DNA of 64,000 bases from Pirellulaceae bacterium (GCA_018402565.1 JAGYIQ010000007.1:248001-312000); one strand, 5' to 3'; positions 48,525 through 58,031 are shown, counted from the first letter of the stretch. The notes: generated from the sequence alone by a model not told the origin. Program-made: numbers and translations.

Positions 48525-49308
48525 GTAACCGTTCACGCCCTGCAGGAAATTTAAACCGCGAGAGATGGGAAGGTCGCAGAGGAAAACAGCGGCTGCCGGG
48601 TATTCTCTGCGTACTTCCTCCCTCTGCGGTTTACCTCCTTCGTGCCGGCAGGAAAGTTGAACCGCGAGAGATAGAAAGGGCTTGATGAATTCGTAGGGTG
48701 AGAGGCAGAGAGAACGGAATGGCGTTCGGGAAAAATGATTAATGAAAAATGGAGAATGGAGAATGGAGAATGGAGAATGCAAGATGCACGCCCTACGCCC
48801 TACGCTAACTGCTAACCTTAACCGTTCACGCCCCGCGGGAAATTTGAACCGCGAGAGATGGGAAGGTCGCAGAGGAAGACGTAGGGAGAGAAGCAGAGAG
48901 AACGGAAAAGCGTTCGCGAAAAATGATTAATGGAAAATGGAGAATGGAGAATGGAAAATGCAAGATGTACGCTCTGTGCCCTGTGCCCTACACCCTGCCC
49001 TACGCCCTACGCCCTTCGCTCTTCACTCTTCACTCTTCACTCTTCAAGCTCGTACTCGTGCTCGAATACTGCACGGAGGAAGTGTTCTAGGTTCTAGTTT
49101 CCTGGTTTCCTACCCCTACGCGAACTTCTGCGCCGCACGACAAAAGCGAGAAGGATTACTCTGTTCGCACTTTTCGCTTATCTCAGTTGTTAGCGGCTGG
49201 CGATTTGTATCCTGCTTCCCGTTGATCCATTTTGCATTTTTCACTTTCCATTAATCATTTTCCATTTACTTTCAACGCGCCTCCCCATCTTTCTGCCCAA
49301 AATCTTTC
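48525..49308. repeat. Non-coding patch of nested direct repeats
   Basis: Part of the 1.1-kb gene-free stretch 48313-49410. Two or three diverged direct copies of a composite occur here (from about 48527, 48645 and 48818): GGAAA or AAGTT followed by ACCGCGAGAGATGGGAAGG, then AGGCAGAGAGAACGGA, then the words GAATGGAGAATGG, then CCCTACGCCCTACGC. Short words (ATGGAGA, CTTCACT) are repeated in runs. No frame reads as protein. Confidence 0.75.
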
Positions 49309-49382
49309 GCAACCGTTCACGCCCCATAGGGTGCCATGTAGCACCAGTCCCCTTGCATGACCTTCCACCCGTGAACGGTTAC
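49309..49382. repeat. 74-bp REP-like palindrome, copy 2
   Basis: A second copy of the GTAACCGTTCACG-bounded palindrome; its left end begins GCAACC instead of GTAACC. It lies 28 bp downstream of the DJ-1/PfpI stop. Confidence 0.8.
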
Positions 49383-49410
49383 CAAAAATAAACGGTGACG
49401 AAGCATTACG

Positions 49411-49982
49411 TCAGGCCTGAGGGGTGGGGACCTGGTCCAGAGCCTTGATCCAGGGCCCGATGAACTGTCCGTTGTCGTGGTAGGTGCGTCCGCTGTACAT
49501 ATGCCGGTCGATGACACAGGGCTCGTTGACATAGATCCCGCCGCAGATTTCCAAGTCGAATTTGCACTTGGCGACCGTGGCCATTTTCAGGCCCTGGACA
49601 ATGCCGGCTCGAGCGGGAATTTCGACCCCATGGCAAACGCTTGCGCAAGGTAAGCCCCGCTCCCAAAACCACCGCGTGATCCGCAGCAGGTCTGGATCTT
49701 CGCGGATGTACTCGGAGCACGTCCACCGCTAAAAAAGATACCCACGTACTGCTCCGGCTCAATCTCGCTAAAAGCCACGTCCGCGTTGATTGTGTAGCCT
49801 TCCCACTCTTTGGTTATGGTCCACCCGGGTCTGACTTCGTGCATGACCATTTGGAACGGCCGTTTCTCGGGACCCGCGACGACCGGACGATAGCCGCCTT
49901 CGATCAAGCGGTAGTAGGGATACAGCGTATCCAAGGTCTCCGAGGCGTCCCCGACGATAATCAACACTTTTCGATCGCTCAT
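49411..49982 (-). pseudogene. DJ-1/PfpI family protein, one base missing
   Basis: A 190-residue DJ-1/PfpI protein if one base is restored. The frame starting at 49982 (MSDRKVLIIVGDASETLDTLYPYY) breaks near 49,718 after FFSGGRAP. In the next frame the family pattern continues as EYIREDPDLLR, then SVCHGVEIPARAGI with the nucleophilic cysteine, then a C-terminus ending VPTPQA and a TGA at 49411. The 572 bases plus one make 573 = 3 x 191. The family contains glyoxalase/deglycase- and protease-like members; the activity here is open. Last gene of the Gfo/Idh - sugar isomerase operon, 18 bp after the isomerase stop. It may be an intact gene with a consensus error. Confidence 0.75.
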
Positions 49983-50000
49983 GGTCTTCCTTGCTACTTC

Positions 50001-51020
50001 CTAGTCCAAACAATGATCCAAGTAATCACGAGCCCGATTGATTTCTGCCGTGACCTCCGCCACGCTCTCGTGAATCGGGATCCCGCGTGGGAACGGATGC
50101 ATGAAGACCTCGATCCAGCCCTCGTAGTGGTTGTCTCGCAGGACGGTCATCAGCGGCCGAAAGTCCAGGTCTCCTCGGCCGGGAAGCTGCAGCAGTTCGT
50201 CCGCTTTGGGTTGCGGCTGCATACAGCCTTTGCCGTGTTGCCAGGCGTAAAACAATTTGACAGCCGCTCCCAAGTCCCGCAGGCAATCGCTCAGTATGCC
50301 GACGTCTTGCGGCAAGTGATAGGGCGCGAAGGCAATCCCCAAGTGCGGCGATGAGTTCAGCTCGTGCAGCGTCAGCAACGCCTCAACCGAATCAATCAAG
50401 CTGTTGCTGTGATTTTCAATGGCAATCACGACACCGGTCTCCGCGGCGAGCGCCAAGTGGGGCTCCATCCGCTGCAAAAACTCGCGGACGGCACGACGCA
50501 ATGCCTCGCCCTGTTGGCCTTTAGCGCCCGGGCAGGAGGTCACGATCAGCCGACAGTCCAAGCTCTGGGCCAGACGCAGTTCCTCCGCCAAGCCAAACGG
50601 TCCCAGCGGGAATTGGGTCAGGCAGCCCAACCCGATCTCCCGTTGCTGCAAGTGGGTCTGAAAGGCATCGACTCCCATCTCGGTCAGTTGCTCGCGTTGA
50701 TTGCCATGGACTTTGGGCCAGAGGTCGACGGCGGTCGCTCCACACAGGCGAACTTGATCCAGAACTTCGGGCAAGGCGGTGTACCCGTACAGCGAAGAAG
50801 CCAGCAGATAGCGGGGCTCCCAGTCCCGCGGGACAGCACTTGGCCTGGCCAATTGGGCTGACATCGTCTCCGCCTGGCTGACGGCACCCGCCAGTAGACT
50901 CGCCCCGGCCACCTGCAAGAAATATCGCCGTTCGATCCCGTTCGCGCTAATCGCGCGGACCGTGTCCGGGCGCTGTGGTCGCGCTGCGCGTGTTTCTGAT
51001 GCTGGAGTGTGAGCGTTCAT
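50001..51020 (-). CDS. Sugar phosphate isomerase/epimerase (xylose-isomerase-like TIM barrel), Tat-exported
   Basis: A 339-residue AP-endonuclease-2 family TIM barrel. The N-terminus has an extended leader with a twin-arginine-type signal (ERRYFLQVAGASLLAGAVS). The core contains VVIAIENHSNSLIDS, LGIAFAPYHL, VKLFYAWQHGKG and, near the end, YEGWIEVFMHPFP, the usual metal-site positions (Glu, His, Asp/Glu). The substrate is probably an inositol- or sugar-like compound, by analogy with similar Gfo/Idh neighbours. Its ATG overlaps the TGA of the Gfo/Idh gene (ATGA at 51017-51020), so the two are translationally coupled. Confidence 0.83.
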   Translation of the reverse strand: MNAHTPASETRAARPQRPDTVRAISANGIERRYFLQVAGASLLAGAVSQAETMSAQLARPSAVPRDWEPRYLLASSLYGYTALPEVLDQVRLCGATAVDLWPKVHGNQREQLTEMGVDAFQTHLQQREIGLGCLTQFPLGPFGLAEELRLAQSLDCRLIVTSCPGAKGQQGEALRRAVREFLQRMEPHLALAAETGVVIAIENHSNSLIDSVEALLTLHELNSSPHLGIAFAPYHLPQDVGILSDCLRDLGAAVKLFYAWQHGKGCMQPQPKADELLQLPGRGDLDFRPLMTVLRDNHYEGWIEVFMHPFPRGIPIHESVAEVTAEINRARDYLDHCLD

Positions 51021-52335
51021 TGCACTTCGTATCCCGAGCGTTGTGGTCGAGCCAACCAGTGATTGGCTTCCGGGTCATTGATAAACGTTTGTTGTGTTGC
51101 ATCCCATTGGAGCGGACGATTCAATCGCAATGAGATGTTTGCCATGTGGCAGGTTGTCGCCGAATGATGCTGGGATTCAATGTCGGACAAGGGCGTGTGA
51201 CGCGACTCCACGCAATCAAAAAAATTGCCCATATGGTTGATGATGGCATCCAACTTCCCTTGCCGCAGCGGTCGCTCCCGATTGTCGTGTGGGTACATCT
51301 GCCAATCCTCCGGTGCTAGTGGATGCTCCGCTAGGTCCTCGACCGGCGCGCCAGTCAAGCGACCACGATTGACAAAGATGCGTCCGCTCTCACCTACGAA
51401 CAGAATTCCATTGTCGCCGGTATCGCTGACGGTCAACACCACACCGTCGGGGTATTGGTAGGTGACGGAATAGTCCAACGGCACATTGTAGGCATTGTCC
51501 AAGTCCGGCAAACGCCCGCGTGCATTCACGGCCAGCGGTGAAGCGCCGATCGCCCATTGGGCAATGTCCAGATGATGGGCCCCCCAATCGGTCAACTGGC
51601 CCCCCGAGTACTCGTACCACCAACGAAACGTGTAGTGCCCGCGCTGCTCGATGTAGGGAACGTCCGGCGTTTGGCCTTGCCACAGGTCCCAGTTGAGATG
51701 TTCGGGCGATCGCTGTGATACCCACGGCCCACCACTGACGTTTTTGCCCAAGACCACCTCGACTTGCCGCAAGCGACCGATGCGGCCAGCACGGACCATT
51801 TCGACAGCCAGGCGAAAGCGGGCATCGCTGCGTTGCCAAGAGCCCACCTGCACGACTCGGCCGGTTTCTTTAGCCACTTGTCGGACCACGCGTCCTTCGT
51901 CGATCGTCAAAGTCAGCGGCTTTTCCACATAGACATCTTTTCCGGCCCGACAGGCATCCACCACCATCTTGCTATGCCAGTGGTCGGGCGTTCCGATCAG
52001 AACCACATCGACTTTGGCTTGTGCAACAAATCGCGATAATCTTCACAAGCAAACGGGGTGCTGCCAAACGAGGCTTTGGCCTGGTCGCGAACATGTCGAT
52101 CGACATCGCAGACGGCCACGATATCGGCGTATTCGGCGGCTCGATGGGCGATCACACTGCCCTGGTAACGCATCCCGATCACGCCCACGCCCCGTCTTTG
52201 CAGGGCGGATCGCGAGGCCCGCGGCAGCGTTGAACTGTGATAACCCGCGCCGGAGGTCGGCGGCAGGGCCAGACCCGTGAGCGTCACGGCCGAGCCCACC
52301 CGGATGAAGTCGCGGCGGGAAGTCTTGCCTGTCAT
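51017..52335 (-). pseudogene. Gfo/Idh/MocA family oxidoreductase, Tat-exported, one base missing
   Basis: An NAD(P)-dependent oxidoreductase-like protein, 439 residues if one base is restored (1,319 + 1 = 1,320 = 3 x 440). ATG 52335 has GGAG and AAGG upstream and opens a Tat signal (TSRRDFIRVGSAVTLTGLAL). The Rossmann part (RGVGVIGMRYQGS, DIVAVCDVDRH) breaks near 52,016 after DLLHKP; the next frame continues VDVVLIGTPDHWHSKM, then YVEKPLT with the catalytic-site lysine and the HHLDIAQWA motif. Exported Gfo/Idh proteins are common in Planctomycetes. It heads the operon with the isomerase and DJ-1 genes. Without the missing base the N-terminal 110 residues are uncoupled from the rest. Confidence 0.8.
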
Positions 52336-52340
52336 TGTCA

Positions 52341-53567
52341 GCCTTCTCCTACAAATGCCTGGGGTGTCGTCCAACCGCTCACCGACGCCATTTGCCCAGG
52401 GCCAGAGGTCGAATCGGACTCGGAAAACTACCCTCATGGTAACACAATTCCGAACTCAGGCGTCAGATTTAATCGAAACCAACGGAGTGTTGTCGACGAT
52501 TCGCATTTGATGTCGCCGCGTTTTTTGCTTGCAAAATGGGCTCGCCGGCCTTAACATGTCGAGGTTCATTGCGACGTACTTCAGTGGGGCATTGCCTGGC
52601 AAGGAAATCGAGGACCCAGCCATGGAACGACATCTCGAACGCGAGGAGCGTCCACAGAGCACGCCGGAGCCACAGCCAAAGCGAGGGGCCGCGGGACGAG
52701 GCAGTCACGCACGGCTGGGGCGTTTGTGCACTTGGAGTCGGCGACTGCTGGCCGTGTCCCTGCGACTATGGCTGGTCTCCATGGTGGCGGTCTCCTTGCT
52801 CATGGCGTATTTGGCGAATGCTCGACAACAGCGGCAGGTGGAGCTGGCGTTCATCGAACAGCTCCGACAGCCGACGCCCCACCAGCCGACGCCCCAGCCA
52901 TTGCGGATTGTTGCAGCCGCCGGACAAACCGGTCCGCAGTTCTACTGATCGCCGGGCAATCAGGTAGTGGTCGACTACCGAGGCCCCGCATGGATCCGTC
53001 CACTAATGCAATGGGCGAAATGCGATTGGTTTGACCGAATCGTGCACCTGGAACTACTTGACACAAAGCATCCTGAATGGTCCGCCTTTGCTGGCCTGAG
53101 CCAATTGGAAAACGTCACCTGGTCAAGAGTGAATCAACAGACATTGGAGTTGTTGGCAGCCGATTGGCAGCAGGCCCCCTCGGACCTGAGCCAACGCCAG
53201 CTATCCGTCACTGGCTATCGACTCCAGGGCCGGTTCATGCCGAGTGGCTTGCGTTGGCAGAGATTCGTGGATGAATCGAGTTTGGCCGAGCAAGCAAAAA
53301 ATGCCCAGCCAGAACACCTTGTCGAGGAGACGCAGACAGAGACTCTGTCGATTGAAGACTACCTGCAATCGATCCGTTCCGCACCAGACCGTTCGAACAA
53401 TCCGATGTTCCTGTGTCGCAGTCCAGCCAATGGTTGCCAGTAGCCCTTTGCGAACACTCGGTTTGGGGTTGTCCCAAGCGGATAAACTCTATTGACCACG
53501 GCGGAAATCCGCGGCAACCGCCTGTCGGTTGTGGGTCCCACCCCAGGTCTTGGCGTCGAAGTCTCAA
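52341..53567. repeat. Duplicated segment of about 1.2 kb, copy 1
   Basis: It is homologous to 61687-62907 in the same orientation, from a shared CTACAAATGCC-GGGG left end to a shared TGGCGTCGA right end. Identity is modest in the first 400 bases, then nearly complete from about 52,735 to 53,380. It contains the TGA-interrupted membrane-protein gene and overlaps the presumptive promoter of the Gfo/Idh gene. No transposase is visible. Confidence 0.85.
52622..53443 (+). pseudogene. Membrane-anchored LRR-like planctomycete protein, interrupted by in-frame TGA (copy 1)
   Basis: A frame of 274 codons with one TGA at 52946-52948. The first part (108 residues) has a basic leader and one membrane helix (LWLVSMVAVSLLMAYLANA). 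After the TGA the same frame runs on with VVVDYRGPAWIRPLMQW and HLELLDTKHPEW, then a leucine-rich-like stretch and an acidic tail. This order, with PAWIRPL after a membrane helix, resembles planctomycete small membrane proteins with a leucine-rich repeat. Start ATG 52622 follows GAGG and is shared with the second copy. Separate translation of the second part from GTG 52967 is possible but has no good ribosome-binding site. Confidence 0.65.
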
Positions 53568-53595
53568 TCGTATCTATTGAAGACATTGTGGTGGG
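53552..53595 (+). pseudogene. Remnant of a nucleotidyltransferase gene
   Basis: About 40 bases matching the internal part of the nucleotidyltransferase gene at 63632-63675 (translating as GVEVSIVSIEDIV against GVEVPIASVEDIV). It joins copy 1 of the duplicated segment at an 8-base GGCGTYGA microhomology, so it looks like the scar of a deletion that removed the rest of the module. Confidence 0.65.
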
Positions 53596-53637
53596 TGGCA
53601 CTAATTGGCTCCAACCGTTTGGATCATTGCGCGAACC

Positions 53638-56600
53638 CTATTCGGCCAGCAACAGCTCTGCGTGATCGACCACGGCAAATAGTTCCGGCTGCATCCATCG
53701 GAGCAAATCGTTCTGTCGCAATTGCTCGGCGGCGCGAATCCGAACCGCCCGGCTCAAGTGTTCGGCGGCCTGTTCCGGGTCGTCAAGTTGATGCGCCGCG
53801 ATTGCCTGCAAAGCCTCCGTGACCATTCGGTATTCGGCGGATAATGGCGGTTCGCCGATCGCTGCGAGAGTATCCGATTGGAGCAGCTGGTTCATCGAAT
53901 CCCAATCCCCGCGCCGATAGTGGACGTAGGCCAACACCACGGGGTATTGCGGGGATGCCGCGTCGATCGCCACGGCTGCTTGAGCGTGCGCGAGTGCTGC
54001 ATCGAGGTCGGGTGGATCGGCGAACAATCCGTTGGCCCAGGCCAGATTTCGATGGGCGCTGGCGATTTCTTTCCAGACCTGTTGGTTGTCTGGGCTGGCC
54101 TCTTGTTCCTTCTTCCGTTTCTGTAACGCATTCGCGAACAGCTGGATTGCCTCCGTAACCGCTCCCCTTTGTTTCAAACAATGGGCCAAGCGGTTTTGGC
54201 TGATCGTCAAGAATTGAGTCAGTCGCACATCGTCGCCAAATTGTTCGTAGGCCTCTTCCATCCCACGATTGGCCAAACGCAGCGTTTGCTCCCATTGCTC
54301 AAAGAGACCCAATTGAAATTGGAGCAAAGCCAATTGGTCGTAGGCACGAGTCAGTTGAAATCGGTCCCGTAGCTCATGGGGACGAAGTTCCACCAATTTC
54401 AGAAAGGTCGTAATCGCTTGCTCCAATGGCTCGACGGCGTCCCCTTGCCGTAGATTATTTCGCGCGCGGCTGAGATTGGTTTGGCTGAAGGCCATTTGAT
54501 AGAGCATCTCCGCGTTGTCTGGATTGGCTACAAGCAAGGACTCCAAGATCTCGACCGCCTCCTGGCAAAGCTCCATTAGTAAGGGTTCTTGGCTATTCTG
54601 GGCAAACAAGGCGGCACTGTAGGTTCGGGCGGCGTTCGCCAAATCCATGCGATAGGCGGCGTTACCCGGCTCTCGTTCAACGATCTGCTGCCTAAGCTCG
54701 TAAGCCTTGCGGCTCCAGACAGTACACTGGTCTCGCAGGCTGGGCGATTGTCGAATGGTCAGGTTCGTTGCCTTGGTCTGGGTCACATAACCCAATTCCA
54801 CTAAAAACGATAGATTGTCCGGAAATCGAGTGGTCAAGTCCTCCAGAATCCTCAGGGCGCGGTCCAAGTTTTCGTCGGCCTTGGGATGTTGGCCGGATTG
54901 GCTCAACCCAGTCGCATAGATGGCCAAGTTCCGCGCCAAACCTTGCTGTAGCGACGGCAGTTCACCAAATTGGCTGACCAGCTCTTCTCGCTCGGCCAGC
55001 TCGACGGCCAAGCCCTGCATGCCGAGTTCAGTTTGACCGATGCGCATCAACAAGCCACTGTGCCGCTGTCGCACGTTGGCCAAGGTATCGCGAACGGCCA
55101 CCGCCTGCGGGTTGGCATCGACCAGGTCCTGCAACATGCCCAGAGCCTCAGCCCGTAACTGCATGGCTTCCTCCCAGCGGTTGAGGTCGACGTAGAACTG
55201 AGCCAGTCGATCCAGGTTCTGGGCCGATCGATTGCGCAGTTCGTCGGTCAAAAATTCGTCGGGCACGGCCTCGAAGAGCTGCTTTGCCCGTTCGAATTGT
55301 TCGATCGCCGCATCGCCATTTCGCGAGGTTGGTAGAATGGTCGCCAGCGTTAGGACCGCGTTGGCAAGGACGGCTGGCAAACGTCCCGGGGCTACACTGC
55401 CCAATGGATCGCTCGCCGTCTCATCGGCCAACAGCTGTTGCCCCGTCTCGACATGCGAGATCGCTTGGCGCGACAAGATTTCCGCTTCGTCCGATCGCCC
55501 CAGCGACAATTCAATCATTGCTCGGTCATTCTTGGCCGCGGCCCATTCCATAAGATATTCGACGCGAGTTGGAAACGATTGATGCAACTGAGAAAATTGG
55601 TCCTGAGAACGTTGGAGCGCCGCCAACGCCTGTGAGGAATCGCCCAGCCTGCTATGGATGCCAGCGATCCGACGATGGACTCGTCCGATCTCAGCTTGAA
55701 TGGTCGGATCATCTCCCGATTCGCGTAAAAAATCCTCGTAAAACGCCAAAGCGTCCGCCAGTAAACCGTGACGAATCTGGCTGGTTCCGGGGTGGTCAGC
55801 CAATAACTCCGACCCGACTCGGGTGAGCATTTGATCGACCGCCTCTAGGGCCTTAGTGAAGTAGACCTCTCGAGCACGGCTCTCAATTTGTACTTGGCGG
55901 AAGTTGGCGTCCGCTGCGCGCCATTGCCATGTGATGCCGACGATTCCCAGGAGCGTCAACAACACGACGGCCGCGGAGAGTCCGGCAATCGCTGGATGAC
56001 GCCGCGACCACTTGACCAGTCGTTCTAGCGGGCCAATACGGCGAGCGAGAATCGGTTGGCCGGCCAGAAAACGCCGCAAGTCCGCCCCCAATTCGTCGGC
56101 CGTCGCATAGCGTTTCTCCGGTTCCGCGACCATCGACTTGAGAATGATCGTCTCCAAATCCCGCGGAATCTGTGGGTCGATTTTGCGCGGGGCAATCGGA
56201 CGAGACTCCGCGACTTGATTCATTAACTTCCGTGGATCGGATTCTGGAAAGGCCGCTTGCAACGTCGCCAACTCGTACAACGTCAAGCCGAGCCCATAGA
56301 TGTCGCCCCGCTGATCGGATTGACCCGACAATTGCTCCGGGGGCAGGTACCGGAGCGTGCCCACAACCTCCCCGGTCCGTGTCAACTGCGAACTGTCTGT
56401 CAAGCGGGCCAAACCAAAGTCCGTGATCCAAACCGCACCCGCTTCATCCAACAACAGATTGCCCGGCTTGATGTCCCGATGCAGGATTCCGATCCCATGG
56501 GCATGTGCCAATCCGTCGGCCACTTGGACCCCGATCCGAGCAACGTTCTGCCAATAGTCGTGACGTGTCCCCGACAAATTGGCCGTGGACGATGCGTTAG

Positions 56601-57390
56601 CCAAGTTGAGTCGAGTGCCCGAGCGATGCATCTTGGTCGTATCATTGGCCACCGAAACTGCCGAAGCTGTCGAACCTCCCCGACTGACGGCATCGGCAGC
56701 CAGCGGATGGTCTGGAAGCGGATCAGCGGGAATCGAATTCGCATGCAACACCGAAGCGATCAGCGAGGCTGGCTGATCGGTGTTGGAGCCGGCTCCCGGT
56801 TTCTGTCTCAGCAACCGCAATTCCGCCAGTACGCGATCCAGGCCGGTCCCTTCGATAAACTGCATCACGAAGTAGGAATAACCTCCCTCGTTGCCAACCC
56901 CATAGATCGGGACAATGTTGGTATGGTGCAACATCGCAGCCAGCCGAGCCTCTTGATGAAACCGCTGGTTTGTCCGCGCATCCAAGGCCATGTGCGGCAG
57001 AAGTTTCAGCGCGACAGTGCGGCCGAGGGATTCCTGTTCAGCCTGATAGACGATCCCCATCCCGCCGCGGCCGATCTCGCGAATGATGCGAAAGTCACCC
57101 AGTCGTTCGAACTGTGGGGCTGGGGTTGGCGGAGTCTCCATTGGCGAGCCCGCGGTCGATGCCTCGCGTTCCATCATCTCTAACAATGGGAAGAGAGTCC
57201 GAATCCGCGGGGCCAGTTGCGGATGCTGATCGGCGTAGTCGTCGATCGAGGGAGCTTCCCCGCAACGCAATTGGGACGTGAATCGATCGGCCAATTGTTC
57301 CAAGACTTCCGTGAGCGCGGTGTGTGGGATTGGCATCGTTGAATCAACCGTTTCTTTCGCTTTTGTGCTTGTCAAACATCCGCTCGTCAC
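53638..57390 (-). CDS. Hanks-type Ser/Thr protein kinase with membrane helix and TPR-like sensor region
   Basis: A 1,250-residue kinase. The catalytic domain (about 100-440) has the P-loop GRGGMG (107-112), VALK with the ATP lysine (126-129), HRDIKPGN (304-311), DFGLARL (324-330) and the APE-like PPEQ (350-353). A low-complexity insert of about 90 residues sits between the N- and C-lobes. A transmembrane helix (about 467-488) separates it from about 750 helical residues with TPR-like repeats, expected outside the cytoplasm. The GTG start at 57390 overlaps the sigma factor TGA (GTGA), which supports coupling. An ATG at 57336 would drop 18 residues and is also possible. ECF sigma-kinase pairs are typical of Planctomycetes. 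Confidence 0.88.
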   Translation of the reverse strand: MTSGCLTSTKAKETVDSTMPIPHTALTEVLEQLADRFTSQLRCGEAPSIDDYADQHPQLAPRIRTLFPLLEMMEREASTAGSPMETPPTPAPQFERLGDFRIIREIGRGGMGIVYQAEQESLGRTVALKLLPHMALDARTNQRFHQEARLAAMLHHTNIVPIYGVGNEGGYSYFVMQFIEGTGLDRVLAELRLLRQKPGAGSNTDQPASLIASVLHANSIPADPLPDHPLAADAVSRGGSTASAVSVANDTTKMHRSGTRLNLANASSTANLSGTRHDYWQNVARIGVQVADGLAHAHGIGILHRDIKPGNLLLDEAGAVWITDFGLARLTDSSQLTRTGEVVGTLRYLPPEQLSGQSDQRGDIYGLGLTLYELATLQAAFPESDPRKLMNQVAESRPIAPRKIDPQIPRDLETIILKSMVAEPEKRYATADELGADLRRFLAGQPILARRIGPLERLVKWSRRHPAIAGLSAAVVLLTLLGIVGITWQWRAADANFRQVQIESRAREVYFTKALEAVDQMLTRVGSELLADHPGTSQIRHGLLADALAFYEDFLRESGDDPTIQAEIGRVHRRIAGIHSRLGDSSQALAALQRSQDQFSQLHQSFPTRVEYLMEWAAAKNDRAMIELSLGRSDEAEILSRQAISHVETGQQLLADETASDPLGSVAPGRLPAVLANAVLTLATILPTSRNGDAAIEQFERAKQLFEAVPDEFLTDELRNRSAQNLDRLAQFYVDLNRWEEAMQLRAEALGMLQDLVDANPQAVAVRDTLANVRQRHSGLLMRIGQTELGMQGLAVELAEREELVSQFGELPSLQQGLARNLAIYATGLSQSGQHPKADENLDRALRILEDLTTRFPDNLSFLVELGYVTQTKATNLTIRQSPSLRDQCTVWSRKAYELRQQIVEREPGNAAYRMDLANAARTYSAALFAQNSQEPLLMELCQEAVEILESLLVANPDNAEMLYQMAFSQTNLSRARNNLRQGDAVEPLEQAITTFLKLVELRPHELRDRFQLTRAYDQLALLQFQLGLFEQWEQTLRLANRGMEEAYEQFGDDVRLTQFLTISQNRLAHCLKQRGAVTEAIQLFANALQKRKKEQEASPDNQQVWKEIASAHRNLAWANGLFADPPDLDAALAHAQAAVAIDAASPQYPVVLAYVHYRRGDWDSMNQLLQSDTLAAIGEPPLSAEYRMVTEALQAIAAHQLDDPEQAAEHLSRAVRIRAAEQLRQNDLLRWMQPELFAVVDHAELLLAE

Positions 57391-58031
57391 TGCCCATCGA
57401 CCATTCCCTGCTGAACCATGATCCGTTGGAGTTTTTCTAACGCTCGTATGTAGCGTTTCTTTACAGCATCATGGCTGATCCCCAGGATCTCGGCGGATTC
57501 GGGGCCACTCAATTGTTCGAAGTGTCGCAACGCCAATACCTCGCGATCTAACGGCTCCAACTGTTCCAAGCCGTGTAGCAAGGCACTTTCCCGTTCCTGG
57601 CGAATGGCTTGCAGGGACGGACTGGTAAAATTCCCGATCAGCAAGCGGGCAATGCTGACGGAACTGGCCTCCGTTGATTCCAGGTGTGCTTGTTCGCGTC
57701 TGGCGTCGCGGCTCGCTGCTTGCAAATGTCGGCGATGGGCTTGGATCAACTTCTGATTGGCTAAACGCCGGAGCCAGATATAAACCGGGATGTCTTGGTT
57801 TTGTTTACCATCGTTCAAGACCCGAGCGGCCTCAAAAAAGGTTTCCTGGATCACATCCGAGGCATCGACTCGGCCCTGCAATCGCGGGTGCATTCGTATC
57901 TCGACCATTCGTCGCAGCCGATCTCGATGACGCAGCATGATCTCGTTCCAATCAGCCGCCTCTCCGGCTCGCTCGTTGGTCAACAGTGACCATTCCTGAT
58001 CGGGACACGCTTCAGACTTTTGATGGTTCAT
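57387..58031 (-). CDS. ECF-type RNA polymerase sigma factor
   Basis: A 214-residue sigma factor. Region 2 includes RLRRMVEIRMHPRLQGRVDASDVIQETFFEA and region 4 includes EQLEPLDREVLALRHFEQL plus the helix-turn-helix SGPESAEILGISHDAVKKR; each is cited over its key residues only. It fits the planctomycete ECF groups that sit beside Ser/Thr kinases, where the kinase rather than an anti-sigma factor is thought to control activity. Its stop overlaps the start of the kinase gene by GTGA. No anti-sigma gene is adjacent. Start ATG 58031 has a weak upstream GAGG. Confidence 0.87.
   Translation of the reverse strand: MNHQKSEACPDQEWSLLTNERAGEAADWNEIMLRHRDRLRRMVEIRMHPRLQGRVDASDVIQETFFEAARVLNDGKQNQDIPVYIWLRRLANQKLIQAHRRHLQAASRDARREQAHLESTEASSVSIARLLIGNFTSPSLQAIRQERESALLHGLEQLEPLDREVLALRHFEQLSGPESAEILGISHDAVKKRYIRALEKLQRIMVQQGMVDGQ

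Noticed and set aside
48488..49254. Several 60-105-codon frames in the repeat patch
   Set aside because: Their translations are made of repeated short words (NGEWRMENGE, FALHSSLFTL) produced by the DNA repeats, with no start signals.
52946..52948. TGA considered as a selenocysteine codon
   Set aside because: No selenoprotein family matches and no downstream hairpin of the expected type was recognised. Duplication of a pseudogene is simpler.
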